In this document: positions 37,026-47,317 of the stretch, piece by piece
Layout: every line of letters starts with the position of its first letter
Numbering within the stretch: the stretch's first letter is position 1
Source of the DNA: Rossellomorea aquimaris
GTDB lineage: Bacteria; Bacillota; Bacilli; Bacillales; Bacillaceae_B
Direction of reading: 5' to 3'
Assembly: GCF_035590735.1 (NCBI RefSeq)
Contig: NZ_CP141595.1
Location: forward strand, 2,327,001-2,391,000
DNA: 64,000 bases
The notes under the pieces: generated by a model
Database searches by the model: none
Told to the model about the DNA's origin: nothing
What the model saw: only the letters and a program-made list of their open reading frames with translations
Translations under genes and position numbers: made by a program

Positions 37026-37111
37026 CACGATCGGAAAATATCTGAATATAAAGAATTTAATTATGTAGAAGGAGAATTTTGTCAAAAGAGAGAATATGCT
37101 AAAGGAGACAT

Positions 37112-37142
37112 AAGCTCATTCATTAAATAATTGAATGAGCTT
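37112..37142. terminator. hairpin, possible terminator
   Basis: Perfect AAGCTCATTCA/TGAATGAGCTT stem with a 9-base loop between the SDR and Nudix genes. No T run follows, so it may be an operator or stabiliser instead. Confidence 0.45.
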
Positions 37143-37172
37143 GAATGCTTCCACACGAAATGAGGTGACTAA

Positions 37173-37589
37173 TTGAATGAATGGATTGGTGCATCCGCTC
37201 TTTGCATGCATGAAGGTCGTTTATTGATGGTATTACAAGGGAAAGAAGAAGAGAAACGGTGGTCTGTTCCATCAGGGGGGATGGAATCGGGCGAATCCCT
37301 TCAGGAGTGCTGCAAACGTGAAGTTTGGGAAGAAACAGGCTATGATGTTGAAGTAGGAAATCATTTGTATACAAAGTGGGGGAATGAAGGAAGTATTTCT
37401 ATAAGAATTCATTACTATGAAGTCCAGCTCCTGGGAGGTGCGGCCACCATACAGGACCCTGATCAATTAATACATAATATCGGATGGTTTTCACTTCAAG
37501 AGTTAAAGAACCTGCCCCTGGGATTTCCAGAAGATCATTCCATCCTGGAAGCCTACATGAGTAAGAAGCTGAACACACTATCCATTTAG
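37173..37589 (+). CDS. Nudix hydrolase
   Basis: 138 residues from TTG 37173 after GAGGTGAC. The Nudix box GGMESGESLQECCKREVWEE plus TGY (residues 35-57) fits G-x5-E-x7-REUXEExGU. WSVPSGG precedes it as usual. It hydrolyses some nucleoside diphosphate derivative, but the substrate is not visible from sequence. It is separated from the SDR by a hairpin. Confidence 0.9.
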   Translation: MNEWIGASALCMHEGRLLMVLQGKEEEKRWSVPSGGMESGESLQECCKREVWEETGYDVEVGNHLYTKWGNEGSISIRIHYYEVQLLGGAATIQDPDQLIHNIGWFSLQELKNLPLGFPEDHSILEAYMSKKLNTLSI

Positions 37590-37651
37590 GGGAATAGTAT
37601 CGTTTTAGCACAATATATTATAAAGTATTTATCTATAAAGGAGAGAGTAGA

Positions 37652-38095
37652 ATGGTGAAACGAACAGGAGAAGTAGTGATGGGAGTAATCGGAATTATCT
37701 TATCCGCATTATTTTCCATAATCGGAATCGTACTTAATATGGGGATGAGTAATCCTGAGGTCATGTCCCAACTCGAAGAAGGTATGGAGAGTGATCCAAA
37801 TATACAAAATGCAGAGATGACTGCAGGAGATTTAAGTTCCATTATCAACGCTGCTGAATCAACTGGATCGTACCTTGTTATCTTAGGAATCATTGCGTCC
37901 ATCCTGGGGATTATTGCTGTACTGACCATTGTGAAAAATAAAAAACCGGTATTGTCCGGAATCATGTTTATCATCGCTGCCCTAGTCATCGGACTTGGCA
38001 CGATAGGATTTGGTTTCGTACCAGGCCTTCTGTTCCTGATCGCAGGAATCATGGCACTTGTTCGCAAGCCTAAGAAAACAGACCCTCTGTATTAA
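37652..38095 (+). CDS. DUF4064 membrane protein
   Basis: 147 residues after AAAGGAGAG. Helix 1 (VVMGVIGIILSALFSIIGIVL), an acidic outer loop with NPEVMSQLEEGMESDP, then two further glycine-rich helices and a basic end (VRKPKKTDP). This is the DUF4064 arrangement common in bacilli. Function unknown. Confidence 0.75.
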   Translation: MVKRTGEVVMGVIGIILSALFSIIGIVLNMGMSNPEVMSQLEEGMESDPNIQNAEMTAGDLSSIINAAESTGSYLVILGIIASILGIIAVLTIVKNKKPVLSGIMFIIAALVIGLGTIGFGFVPGLLFLIAGIMALVRKPKKTDPLY

Positions 38096-38211
38096 TAAAG
38101 CATTTAGAGAATTTCTTCTCCAGGCTATATTTTTTCGTGAAGTTTTGCTTGTACTCATCTTGCTTTCCGACTGGATTTATACTATCTTAAAAGTAGAGCA
38201 TAATGATAAAA

Positions 38212-38243
38212 CAAGAGACACTGGCGGCAACCAATGTCTCTTG
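38212..38243. terminator. terminator of the toxin mRNA
   Basis: CAAGAGACA/TGTCTCTTG stem. On the minus strand it is followed by TTTTAT and lies about 90 bases after the toxin stop codon. It could also end an RNA from the plus strand. Confidence 0.65.
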
Positions 38244-38334
38244 CTACACAGCAAACTGCAAGGAAAGCAGTGGCCCAATAGAGAAAGGAACATAACTCTA
38301 CCCTTCAAAGTTTAGGCGCTTCATGAGGGTGGGG

Positions 38335-38430
38335 TTATTTCTTTTTGTCATTTGAAATAACTACGGCAATGATGGAGACAATTAAAGAGCCAAAGGTAAT
38401 CATTAGCGTTAACGCCTCATACGTTGTCAC
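38335..38430 (-). CDS. putative holin-like type I toxin peptide
   Basis: 31 residues from GTG 38430: MTTYEALTLMITFGSLIVSI, then IAVVISNDKKK. This is the pattern of the putative holin-like toxin family (BsrE/TxpA-like small peptides): a short MTxYEAL start, one membrane helix and a DKKK end. AAGGAGG lies 11 bases upstream but is buried in a hairpin. Short complementary blocks flank the gene (AGGGTGGGG at 38327-38335 and CCCACCCT at 38468-38475 on the plus strand), so the 5' and 3' mRNA ends can pair. No antisense RNA promoter was identified with certainty. Confidence 0.75.
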   Translation of the reverse strand: MTTYEALTLMITFGSLIVSIIAVVISNDKKK

Positions 38431-38438
38431 TATAAGCA

Positions 38439-38462
38439 CCACCTCCTTCTATAAGGAAGTGG
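38439..38462 (-). promoter_or_regulatory. hairpin hiding the toxin ribosome binding site
   Basis: On the mRNA, CCACTTCCTT pairs with AAGGAGGTGG with one G-U pair and a 4-base loop. The whole Shine-Dalgarno sequence is in the stem, as known for type I toxin mRNAs. Confidence 0.7.
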
Positions 38463-38691
38463 CCACTCCCACCCTACATTCACTGTATGCTTAAAATTAT
38501 ATCACAAACACCCCCCGTAATTTATAGGCAAGAGGTAGGAAAAGCTTACCCCTATCAAAAAAACATACAACCCCCATTGAGAACCATCAAGTACAATACG
38601 ATTATTTCAAACTTTCTTCAAAATGTGTTAGCATAGATATGCTCATATTAATCGATTACATAACATCACGAAATTCTAGGAGGAACTCACG

Positions 38692-39789
38692 ATGGAACAA
38701 CGTATAGAAATGCTGAAAAATTGGTTAAAAGAAGAAAATATCGATGCCGCATTCATCAATTCAACTGAAAATGTATTTTACTTAACGAATTTCCACACGG
38801 ATCCACATGAGCGGTTGATGGGGCTGTTTGTATTTCCCGATGCCGAACCTTTTGTGGTCGTACCGGGAATGGAAACACGTCAAGTGAAGGATGCCGGTTG
38901 GATTAACGAAGTAATCGGATACTCTGATCATGAAAATCCATGGGAATTCATTCAACAAGCCATTCAAAGACGGGGAATTGATGGCCGCAGGGTGGCTTTC
39001 GAAAATGAAGTCGTAACGTATGGCCGCAGTCAGGCATTTATTAACATGTTCAACTCACCGAATATAGTGAATGTTGAAGATAAATTAAATGAGATGCGTG
39101 TCGTGAAGGATGAGGGTGAAATCGCCATCATGCGCCGTGCAGCTGAAATGGCAGACTTCGGGGTTGAAGTAGGTGTAAGTGCACTCCAAGAAGGCATTAC
39201 GGAGATGGAAGTTCTTGCAAAGATCGAGTATGAATTAAAGAAAAAAGGCATTCGTGAAATGTCTTTCTCTACGATGGTACTCTTTGGTGAAAAAGCTGGA
39301 GATCCGCACGGAAACCCAGGAGACCGGAAGCTGAAGGCAGGAGACTTTGTCTTGTTTGATCTTGGTGTTGTCCTTGAAGGATATACCTCTGACATCACCC
39401 GTACATTCGCTTATAAATCGGTTTCAGACAAGCAAAAAGAAATCTACAATACCGTTTTAAAAGCAGAACTGGCATCCCTGGGTGCAAGTAAGCCCGGAAA
39501 CCGTATTGGTGACCTGGATCAAATCGCAAGGGATATAATTACAGAAGCAGGGTATGGAGACTATTTCCCCCATCGGATCGGTCACGGACTTGGGATCAAC
39601 GTACATGAATTCCCATCCATGAGCCATTTAAATAATGGGATATTAAAAGAAGGAATGACCTACACCATCGAGCCGGGAATTTACGTTCCGGAAATTGGCG
39701 GCGTAAGAATTGAAGATGATGTACTAATAACGAAGGATGGTTACGAAACATTGACCAAATTCCCTAAAGAACTGCAAATTATTAAATAA
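38692..39789 (+). CDS. M24 family Xaa-Pro peptidase
   Basis: 365 residues after CTAGGAGG. An N-terminal creatinase-like domain (residues 1-130) is followed by the pita-bread domain with the metal ligands FDLGVVLEGYTSDITRTF (two Asp), HRIGHGLGINVHEFPS (His), TIEPGIYVP (Glu) and GGVRIEDDV (Glu). It cleaves Xaa-Pro bonds in the cytosol. Length and start resemble YkvY of B. subtilis. Monocistronic with a terminator. Confidence 0.93.
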   Translation: MEQRIEMLKNWLKEENIDAAFINSTENVFYLTNFHTDPHERLMGLFVFPDAEPFVVVPGMETRQVKDAGWINEVIGYSDHENPWEFIQQAIQRRGIDGRRVAFENEVVTYGRSQAFINMFNSPNIVNVEDKLNEMRVVKDEGEIAIMRRAAEMADFGVEVGVSALQEGITEMEVLAKIEYELKKKGIREMSFSTMVLFGEKAGDPHGNPGDRKLKAGDFVLFDLGVVLEGYTSDITRTFAYKSVSDKQKEIYNTVLKAELASLGASKPGNRIGDLDQIARDIITEAGYGDYFPHRIGHGLGINVHEFPSMSHLNNGILKEGMTYTIEPGIYVPEIGGVRIEDDVLITKDGYETLTKFPKELQIIK

Positions 39790-39794
39790 GACAT

Positions 39795-39827
39795 AGAAGA
39801 GGCTAACGGCGTGTTAGCCTTCTTTTT
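39795..39827 (+). terminator. Rho-independent terminator
   Basis: AGAAGAGGCTAAC pairs with GTTAGCCTTCT, followed by TTT. Confidence 0.85.
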
Positions 39828-39906
39828 ATGAAATGAAATGAAACCATTAGGACGGTCATTCGTATATATAATATAGGGAGAGAAAGCTAGGGAAGGATGA
39901 AATTCA

Positions 39907-40344
39907 ATGAAAAAATTAATCATATTACTCAGCTTTTTTATGCTGACAGGCTGCGGAATCCTCGAGGAAGCAAATAACAGTTTGACCTATGTTGAGGAAA
40001 TGACCGATTATTTAAATGAAGCAGAGCAATTCGCAAACGATTTTCCTGGATTAGTGGAAAATGCAGCGGCAGATTCATCCAACATACCGGCACTTGAAAC
40101 AAGATTAAAAGACATGAAAACAGAAATACAAGAGATCAATGATCTGACCCCGCCTCAGCTGGCAGAAAGCATCCACAAAAAAGTGGAAGGGTATAATGAA
40201 CAAGCGCTGGAAGGAATTGATCGTGCCTTAGTTGAAATTGATAAGGGAGAAGTCCAAATTTCAGAGTTACAAAACCTTGAGATCGTAAACACCTTTAATC
40301 AGCTACAAGAGATTAAAGGGAATCTGGAAAATTTAGGTCAATAA
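39907..40344 (+). CDS. lipoprotein, DUF6376-like
   Basis: 145 residues. The start KKLIILLSFFMLTGCGILEE is a signal peptide with lipobox L-T-G-C, so Cys18 is lipidated. The rest is helical and acidic with NDLTPPQLAESIHKKVEGYNEQ, the pattern of the DUF6376 family of bacillary lipoproteins. Function unknown. Probably on the outer face of the membrane. Confidence 0.75.
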   Translation: MKKLIILLSFFMLTGCGILEEANNSLTYVEEMTDYLNEAEQFANDFPGLVENAAADSSNIPALETRLKDMKTEIQEINDLTPPQLAESIHKKVEGYNEQALEGIDRALVEIDKGEVQISELQNLEIVNTFNQLQEIKGNLENLGQ

Positions 40345-40346
40345 GG

Positions 40347-40388
40347 AAATGGTGTTACAGATATGGCTTCTAATCTGTAACACCATTT
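40347..40388. terminator. terminator hairpin
   Basis: Perfect 15-bp stem with core GGTGTTACAGA/TCTGTAACACC directly after the lipoprotein stop. Weak T tail. Confidence 0.65.
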
Positions 40389-40605
40389 CACTATAACATT
40401 ACACCACCCACGATCACTCTTCGTACATTCACGCCCACCCTTGGTACCGTAAAGAAAATCAACCCTATTCTATCAAGTAGATTTGTATTAAACTAGTTCG
40501 AATATGACTGATAAAAAACAAGTATGATTTCTCCACATACATAGAACAAGAGTTCTGAAAAACATGCTATAATGAAGGAATCATAAAGCTGGACAGGAGA
40601 ATGAT

Positions 40606-42768
40606 ATGAAAGTTGTTATTGCCGAAAAACCTGATCAAGGAGCTACCCTCGCTAAACCTTTTCCTCATCGAAAACGCCAAGGATACATTGAAGTTCATTC
40701 TAATGATGTGTTCCCCAATGGGGCTTATATCACATGGGCTGTAGGTCATCTTTTTCAGCTTCAAGCCCCTGAAAAATATGAAAGCAAATGGAAGAAGTGG
40801 ACGTTAGAAGACCTCCCCATCATTCCTCAACGATTTCAATATGAGCTTCAACGGGCAAAAGCGAAACAATTCGCAGTCATCAAAGACCTTCTAAAGAAAA
40901 GGGAAGTCACAGAAATCATCCATGCAGGGGATGCCGGGCGTGAAGGTGAGTTGATCATCCGGAATATTATTTCAATGGCCCGCGTGCAGAAGCCCATGAA
41001 AAGATTATGGATATCATCCCTGACAGAGAAAGCCATCATTCAAGGGTTCACCAATTTGAGAGAAGAAACGGAAATGCGGAGCCTGTATTATGAAGCCTAT
41101 TCCCGTGCTTGTGCGGACTGGCTTGTGGGAATGAATGCATCGAGAGCTTATAGCATTCTGCTAAAGCAGCAAGGTATGTCGGATGTTTTCTCTGCTGGAA
41201 GGGTACAAACGCCGACTCTTGCTTTGATTGTAAAAAGAGATGAAGAAATAGAGCAATTCAAAAGCGAACCCTTCTGGGAAGTGAAAGCTGTCTTTCAAAT
41301 GGGAGACCACACGTACGAAGGGGTTTGGCAAAAGGATGGAGAAACCCGAATTCAAACAAAGGAACTGGCAGAGAAGATTGCTTCGTTCTGCCAAGGGAAG
41401 CCCGCAAGCGTTCTGGAGATGAAAACAGAACGAAAAGAATTTGCTCCTCCATTGCTTTTCAATCTATCAGCTCTCCAAGCAACGATGAACAAAATATATA
41501 AATTTTCACCCAAAAAAACACTGGATGTCCTACAAAAACTTTATCAAAAGGGCATTGTATCTTACCCAAGGTCAGATTCACAATATGTAACGAAAGGGGA
41601 AGCTGAAACCTTCCCGGAAATCTTGTCTAAGCTTCAGGAATACAGTCCTTACAATAGCTGGATCCCCACTCCTCATGAGAGCCTGCTAAATAACAAGCGT
41701 TTTGTAAATGAAGCGAAGGTTTCTGATCACTACGCAATTATTCCAACTGAACAAGTAACCGATCCTCAATCACTTTCAGTGGACGAAAGGAAAATTTATG
41801 ATGTAGTGGTTAAACGTTTTATCGCTGCACATCACGACAAAGCTGTGATCAATTACACTACTATCACTACTGTGGTGGACGAACGTGCTGATTTCATTTC
41901 TAAAGGAAAGCAAATTCTCCAAGAAGGATGGAGGCAGGTTCTGATGCAGAATGAAAAGGATGACGAACCGCTCCTGCCACCCGTTAAGGAAAGCGACAAA
42001 GGCACTGTTAAGAGTGTCCACACCAAGGAAGGAAAAACCCAGCCACCTAAGCGTTTCACAGAAGGTCAACTCATTACCTTAATGAAGACGGCGGGTAAAT
42101 ACATGGATAATGATGAGCTCGAGAAAGTGTTGAAACAAACAGAAGGTCTGGGTACCGAGGCAACACGCGCTGGAATCATTACCATGCTTAAAGATCGGAA
42201 CTACATTGATATCCAAAAGAACATTGTCTATCCAACCGATAAAGCAAAAGTTTTGATTCGGGCAATTGGTGAAAATGTGTTGGCATCAGCTGAAATGACG
42301 GCAAAATGGGAGCAGCGACTACAGGAAATAGGAAAAGGGCAAGCGTCCGCACCTGAGTTTATGGAGCAAGTGAAGAAATTAAGCGATAAACTTGTTCAAA
42401 ACGCTCTTCAGGACTCAAACACATGGAATTTCGAAGATCTTGATACAGCTTCCATCCAACGGACCAAAGGGAGTAAAGGTAAAAGAACAACGAAAACCAG
42501 CATCGGCACATGCTTGAAGTGTGGCGGAAAAGTAGTTGACAAAGGGAAATTCTACGGATGCTCCAATTATCAAAAAACAAAATGCAACTTCACCATTTCG
42601 AAGACCATTCTCTCGAAGCGTATGACACAAGCAATCGTGAAAAAAGTGCTCGCAGATGGAAAATCAGAACGGATCGACGGTTTTAAAAAAGGAGAGAAGG
42701 AGTTTTCAGCTTACCTTAGTTGGGATCCTGTTGAAAAGAAAATTCAATTCGTATTTGATATACTTTAA
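40606..42768 (+). CDS. topB: DNA topoisomerase III
   Basis: 720 residues after ACAGGAG. The Toprim domain starts VVIAEKPDQGATLAKPF and carries IHAGDAGREGELIIR. The active-site Tyr lies in GIVSYPRSDSQYVTKGE. GLGTEATRAGIITML follows. The C terminus has a zinc-ribbon-like CLKCGGKVVDKGKFYGCSNY segment and a topo C-terminal repeat. It relaxes and decatenates single-stranded regions. Length near B. subtilis TopB (727). Confidence 0.95.
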   Translation: MKVVIAEKPDQGATLAKPFPHRKRQGYIEVHSNDVFPNGAYITWAVGHLFQLQAPEKYESKWKKWTLEDLPIIPQRFQYELQRAKAKQFAVIKDLLKKREVTEIIHAGDAGREGELIIRNIISMARVQKPMKRLWISSLTEKAIIQGFTNLREETEMRSLYYEAYSRACADWLVGMNASRAYSILLKQQGMSDVFSAGRVQTPTLALIVKRDEEIEQFKSEPFWEVKAVFQMGDHTYEGVWQKDGETRIQTKELAEKIASFCQGKPASVLEMKTERKEFAPPLLFNLSALQATMNKIYKFSPKKTLDVLQKLYQKGIVSYPRSDSQYVTKGEAETFPEILSKLQEYSPYNSWIPTPHESLLNNKRFVNEAKVSDHYAIIPTEQVTDPQSLSVDERKIYDVVVKRFIAAHHDKAVINYTTITTVVDERADFISKGKQILQEGWRQVLMQNEKDDEPLLPPVKESDKGTVKSVHTKEGKTQPPKRFTEGQLITLMKTAGKYMDNDELEKVLKQTEGLGTEATRAGIITMLKDRNYIDIQKNIVYPTDKAKVLIRAIGENVLASAEMTAKWEQRLQEIGKGQASAPEFMEQVKKLSDKLVQNALQDSNTWNFEDLDTASIQRTKGSKGKRTTKTSIGTCLKCGGKVVDKGKFYGCSNYQKTKCNFTISKTILSKRMTQAIVKKVLADGKSERIDGFKKGEKEFSAYLSWDPVEKKIQFVFDIL

Positions 42769-42774
42769 TCCACC

Positions 42775-42803
42775 GAAACGGCTCTCATTAAGGGAGTCGT
42801 TTT
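42775..42803 (+). terminator. terminator hairpin
   Basis: GAAACGGCTC pairs with GAGTCGTTTTC (one mismatch) after topB. Confidence 0.6.
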
Positions 42804-42848
42804 CTACTGATTATAACCTTACAAAAGAAAAATAATTGTAATACGGAA

Positions 42849-42873
42849 GTTTAATTTCATGAGAAGAGGATAA
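42849..42873 (+). promoter_or_regulatory. sigma-B-like promoter
   Basis: GTTTAA (42849-42854), 13 bases, GGATAA (42868-42873). It is close to GTTTAA-N13-GGGTAT and fits a general-stress DJ-1/PfpI gene. Confidence 0.5.
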
Positions 42874-42919
42874 AACAAAAGAGTAGGATAACAGCTATAT
42901 AAAAAATGGAGGGTACACA

Positions 42920-43573
42920 TTGAAAAAGATATTAATGGTTTTAACGAATGAAAGCAAAATTGATGATGAACACGAAACAGGTCTTTGGTTATCTGAGTTC
43001 GCTGAACCATATGAAGAATTTAAGAATCAGGGATTTGGTGTAGATGTGGCTAGCTTAAAAGGAGGCCGTATTCCTTTAGATCCTAACAGCCTTGATGATG
43101 AACAGGTTGAAAAATGGAAGGGTGTCACCAAAGAATTAGATCAAACGATGGTCCTTTCGCAATTGAACGTTAACGAATATTCAGGGATATTCTTACCGGG
43201 CGGACACGGGACGATGTTTGATCTCCCTGAAAGTCCCGAACTTCAACAAGCACTGGCTCACTTTGCTGAAAACAACAAAGCCATTGGATCTGTATGCCAT
43301 GGTCCTGCTGGATTTGTTGGAACGAAACTTTCAAATGGAAAATGGCTGGTTGAAGGAAAAAGCATGACAGGATTCACCAACGAAGAAGAACAGCAAACGG
43401 GCCTCGATTCATTAATGCCTTTCTTATTAGAAACAAAATTAAGAGAGCAAGGAGCTCAATTTGAAAAATCTGAAGCATGGAGTGACCATGTCATCACCGA
43501 TGGGAAATTCGTGACTGGACAGAATCCACAATCTAGTCAGTCAACTGCAGAAGCGTTCGTTAAGATAATTTAA
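42920..43573 (+). CDS. DJ-1/PfpI family protein (Hsp31-like)
   Basis: 217 residues from TTG 42920 after TGGAGGG. YSGIFLPGGHGTMFDLPES and AIGSVCHGPAGFVG hold the nucleophile elbow Cys (SVCHGP), with a conserved Glu early (ETGLWLSEFAEPYEEF). The ETGLW-x-x-E-x-x-EP pattern marks the Hsp31/YhbO-like glyoxalase III or deglycase branch. A sigma-B-like promoter lies 47 bases upstream of the start codon, so it is probably a stress protein. Confidence 0.88.
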   Translation: MKKILMVLTNESKIDDEHETGLWLSEFAEPYEEFKNQGFGVDVASLKGGRIPLDPNSLDDEQVEKWKGVTKELDQTMVLSQLNVNEYSGIFLPGGHGTMFDLPESPELQQALAHFAENNKAIGSVCHGPAGFVGTKLSNGKWLVEGKSMTGFTNEEEQQTGLDSLMPFLLETKLREQGAQFEKSEAWSDHVITDGKFVTGQNPQSSQSTAEAFVKII

Positions 43574-43633
43574 AATAAATTGATTAATTGAAAAGGAGCT
43601 TCTTTAAGGAGCCGATCCATACTATACTTTCTA

Positions 43634-43673
43634 AAAGAGCATGGGGTGAGGATACCTCATGCTCTTTTTTTTA
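43634..43673 (+). terminator. Rho-independent terminator
   Basis: AAAGAGCATG pairs with CATGCTCTTT, then a T run. Confidence 0.85.
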
Positions 43674-43745
43674 GTTCACACCATTCTTTATTGACCTGCC
43701 TTTTGTGGTAAAATCGTGAGAAGACTATAAAGCGAGGAGAAAATT

Positions 43746-44126
43746 ATGCAAGTTGTTCGGACCATCATTCAAATTGCCATTCTATGCCTATTTTATGAAA
43801 TTGGAAAGTGGTGTACAGACTTCTTTCATTTACCCATTCCCGGAAGCATTATCGGGATGCTTTTTTTGTTTCTACTATTGTTAACGGGAGTAGTGAAAGA
43901 AAAGATACTAATGGACGGTACAGGGTTTTTCTTAAGACATTTTTCATTCTTTTTTCTTCCCTTGTCTGTTAGTGCAATGGTTCTGGGGCCATATTTTATA
44001 GATTTCGGCTGGAAACTCATTGTGATTCTGCTTATTAGCGGGATAACCGGATTTGTAGCAACCGCCATTTCAGCAGAGAGGCTAATAAGATGGAAGGAGA
44101 AACGAAACCATGATCCATCTCATTAG
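43746..44126 (+). CDS. CidA/LrgA family holin-like protein
   Basis: 126 residues after GCGAGGAG. Four membrane helices. LPIPGSIIGMLFLFLLLLTG and FFLPLSVSAMV are the family landmarks, and the basic tail RLIRWKEKRNH overlaps the next gene by 17 bases. Members pair with LrgB and take part in murein hydrolase control or pyruvate transport (as for B. subtilis PftAB). Confidence 0.9.
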   Translation: MQVVRTIIQIAILCLFYEIGKWCTDFFHLPIPGSIIGMLFLFLLLLTGVVKEKILMDGTGFFLRHFSFFFLPLSVSAMVLGPYFIDFGWKLIVILLISGITGFVATAISAERLIRWKEKRNHDPSH

Positions 44127-44796
44127 TTCACTGATGGCATTAGGCATTACAGTATTGTATTTTATCTTTGGGGTAAAGATTCACCGACTTTGGCCAAACC
44201 CCGTTACGATACCTATATTCATTAGTACAATTGCTATCATCGTCACATTATTGATCATCGATATTCCTTATGAACAATATGCGGACTTCACTTCATTCAT
44301 AACGTATTTACTTGGACCTGCTACTGTTGCCCTTGCGTATCCCCTTTATCAGCATCGAAAGTTATTAGTACAGCATGTACAGCCCATACTTTTCGGTATC
44401 CTGTTCGGAAGTGGAATGTCTATGCTTATTTCTTATTTATTCAGTATGTGGTTGGGGATCCCATCTGAATGGAGCCGTTCCTTGCTTATTAAAACCATTA
44501 CAACCCCCGTAGCAGTTGATATAGGGAAGGTGATTGAGGCGAATATAGAAGTCATTCCCACGGTCGTCATTGTGACGGGTATGTTCGGAGCTATGATCAT
44601 ACCGTCTATATTAAAGTTGCTGCATGTAAAGCACCCCATCGCAAAAGGACTTCCATTCGGAGTGATTTCCCATGGAGTAGGGACGGCACAAGCTATTAAA
44701 GAGGGCGAAAGGGAAGGGGCAGTGAGTGGTGCCGCCATGGCATTAACCGCCACGATCATGTCCTTCGTCATCCCCATCCTATTTCTTTTTGTTTGA
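44110..44796 (+). CDS. CidB/LrgB family membrane protein
   Basis: 228 residues, seven or more helices. LGPATVALAYPLYQHR, ITTPVAVDIGKVIEAN and GVISHGVGTAQAIKEGEREGAVSGAAMAL are the conserved LrgB blocks. The overlapping start with the LrgA-type gene gives translational coupling; together they form one membrane complex. No LytSR-type regulator is adjacent. Confidence 0.93.
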   Translation: MIHLISSLMALGITVLYFIFGVKIHRLWPNPVTIPIFISTIAIIVTLLIIDIPYEQYADFTSFITYLLGPATVALAYPLYQHRKLLVQHVQPILFGILFGSGMSMLISYLFSMWLGIPSEWSRSLLIKTITTPVAVDIGKVIEANIEVIPTVVIVTGMFGAMIIPSILKLLHVKHPIAKGLPFGVISHGVGTAQAIKEGEREGAVSGAAMALTATIMSFVIPILFLFV

Positions 44797-44831
44797 TATA
44801 GTAATTGAATGAAGCGAATCCCATAAAATAA

Positions 44832-45671
<840 letters not shown>

Positions 45672-45677
45672 AGCAGT

Positions 45678-45732
45678 GAGGGACGGACCTTGATTCCTAG
45701 GAGCAGCTCCTAGGATCAAAGGTCCGTCCCTC
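45678..45732. repeat. AGGGACGGACCT inverted pair D, terminator-like
   Basis: Arms at 45678-45690 and 45720-45732 are extended inward by near-perfect pairing (CCTAGGAGC against GCTCCTAGG), giving a hairpin of about 26 bp with almost no loop. TTTTT follows at 45733. It ends the MetAP transcript and is the most compact of the four pairs. Confidence 0.9.
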
Positions 45733-45799
45733 TTTTTGTATATGTTTTGTACAACTATATTCGACTACGATTCGTATGAGGAAAGGGGAGGGGGATTAG

Positions 45800-45913
45800 T
45801 TGGAACCTAGACTTTTGGGCATTGTTCTCTTATTGAACCAACAGTATCATGCTTTATTGAATTATTTTAATTTTACAAACAAAATGATTGTCATAGGAAA
45901 AAAGTTGGGGTAA
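45800..45913 (+). CDS. possible small ORF (37 aa)
   Basis: TTG 45800 follows GGGGAGGGGGAT. The peptide ([20 protein letters not shown]...) has a weak hydrophobic start and a basic end. No family is recognised and it may be chance. It fills the otherwise empty 315-base gap before hemAT. Confidence 0.25.
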   Translation: MEPRLLGIVLLLNQQYHALLNYFNFTNKMIVIGKKLG

Positions 45914-45986
45914 AGTAGATATATTAAAGTTATACAAAGTTTATACATATAACATTAAAATTATCACTATTTATCGGAGGAACCCC

Positions 45987-47273
45987 ATGGCTGTTTTATT
46001 TTCAAGAAAACCCAAGACTGAACCTGTAATCGTCCCTACATCCAACGTCATTGTCCTGCAAGACAAGAAACTGAATGAAAGATTGCATTATATGCAATTC
46101 CAGGAACACCATTTGAACGAATTAAAAGAAGTTCTCCCCGTCTATGAGCAGTTATCCGATTCCTTGCTTGAAACGGTATTGGATCATCTCTACAAACATC
46201 CAAGTTTAGTCGAAATCGCTGTTAACCACTCCAGCCGTGAACGTTTAAAGGCCGTATTCCATGATTACTTTCGTTCACTATTTTCTGGTGAGCTAAATGA
46301 AGAATATTTCTCCATGAGGGAGAGGATGGGGAAAACCCATAACCGGAATGGCGTTACAATAGATTGGTTTATTTCCACCTACACAACCATCCAGCATTTA
46401 TTGATCCCTAAGATTGTAGAACTCTATCAAAACGAACCATCTAAACTTGCTTCCGTTCTGGTCGCAATCGATCATGGTATCCATTTAGACGCAAGTATTG
46501 TATCTGAATACTATATCCAAAGCAGAATGGATGAGCTCGAGAAACTTCATCAAGAAAACCAGGCTCTGCAAGTAGAAATGCTCAACATGAATACAGAACT
46601 CGGCTCATCATTAAGCCAAACTGAGAAAAGTTTAAATGAGACAGCTACGAAAGCGGAACGTATTCGTGCAGAATCTGAAAACACAGAAAAGAGCAGTAAA
46701 AATCTCCTTCAGCTTTCCAAAATGAACAAAGATCAAACAGATAATATGATCGACAGCTTTGGCATTATCACTGAGCAAATCAAAACGCTATTAAACGAAA
46801 TCAAAGGGGTAAAAACAATAGCCGAACAGATTACGCCTCTTTCAAATTCGATTCAACAAATAGCTGAGCAGACAAACCTTCTAGCACTAAACGCCTCAAT
46901 TGAAGCAGCTCGAGCCGGTAATGAAGGCAGGGGATTTGCAGTTGTCGCTTCTGAAGTGCGAAAGCTTGCCGAAGACTCAAAGGAACTGAGCCACTCCATC
47001 CATCAGCTCGTTAATGAAAGCAACAAGCAAATCGGTGTTGTCTCAAACCGGGTTATTAACATGACTGAATTAACGGAGAACTCCCGCAAAGAGATAGGGA
47101 ATGTACAAAACGGCATTATGACCGTTCAAATGGAAATGGAAAACTATATGGGTATGTTCAAACGAAATCAAACTGAATTAAATCATATTGTGGAAGCCAT
47201 CAGGCAAATTAATCATACAACAGATGAATTGGTTCAGTTCGCTTCTACGATCATTCAAAAAATGAATAAATAA
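45987..47273 (+). CDS. hemAT: globin-coupled aerotaxis transducer HemAT
   Basis: 428 residues after ATCGGAGG. The N-terminal globin-coupled sensor domain (residues 25-185) has His118 in [11 protein letters not shown] at the place of the proximal heme ligand. A coiled coil and the MCP signalling domain follow, with the hairpin [20 protein letters not shown] and [20 protein letters not shown]. No membrane segment, so it is a soluble oxygen sensor that signals to CheA/CheW. In B. subtilis HemAT directs aerotaxis. Monocistronic. Confidence 0.95.
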   Translation: MAVLFSRKPKTEPVIVPTSNVIVLQDKKLNERLHYMQFQEHHLNELKEVLPVYEQLSDSLLETVLDHLYKHPSLVEIAVNHSSRERLKAVFHDYFRSLFSGELNEEYFSMRERMGKTHNRNGVTIDWFISTYTTIQHLLIPKIVELYQNEPSKLASVLVAIDHGIHLDASIVSEYYIQSRMDELEKLHQENQALQVEMLNMNTELGSSLSQTEKSLNETATKAERIRAESENTEKSSKNLLQLSKMNKDQTDNMIDSFGIITEQIKTLLNEIKGVKTIAEQITPLSNSIQQIAEQTNLLALNASIEAARAGNEGRGFAVVASEVRKLAEDSKELSHSIHQLVNESNKQIGVVSNRVINMTELTENSRKEIGNVQNGIMTVQMEMENYMGMFKRNQTELNHIVEAIRQINHTTDELVQFASTIIQKMNK

Positions 47274-47314
47274 AAAAAAGGGAAACCGACTTTTGATGCC
47301 GGTCTCCCTTTTTT
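47273..47314. terminator. terminator between convergent genes
   Basis: AAAAGGGAAACCG pairs with CGGTCTCCCTTTT (one mismatch), flanked by A and T runs. Confidence 0.8.
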
Positions 47315-47317
47315 CTA

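Noticed and set aside
38058..38315. 85-codon plus-strand frame
   Set aside because: It overlaps the DUF4064 gene end and both arms of the toxin terminator hairpin, with no ribosome binding site and no protein-like composition.
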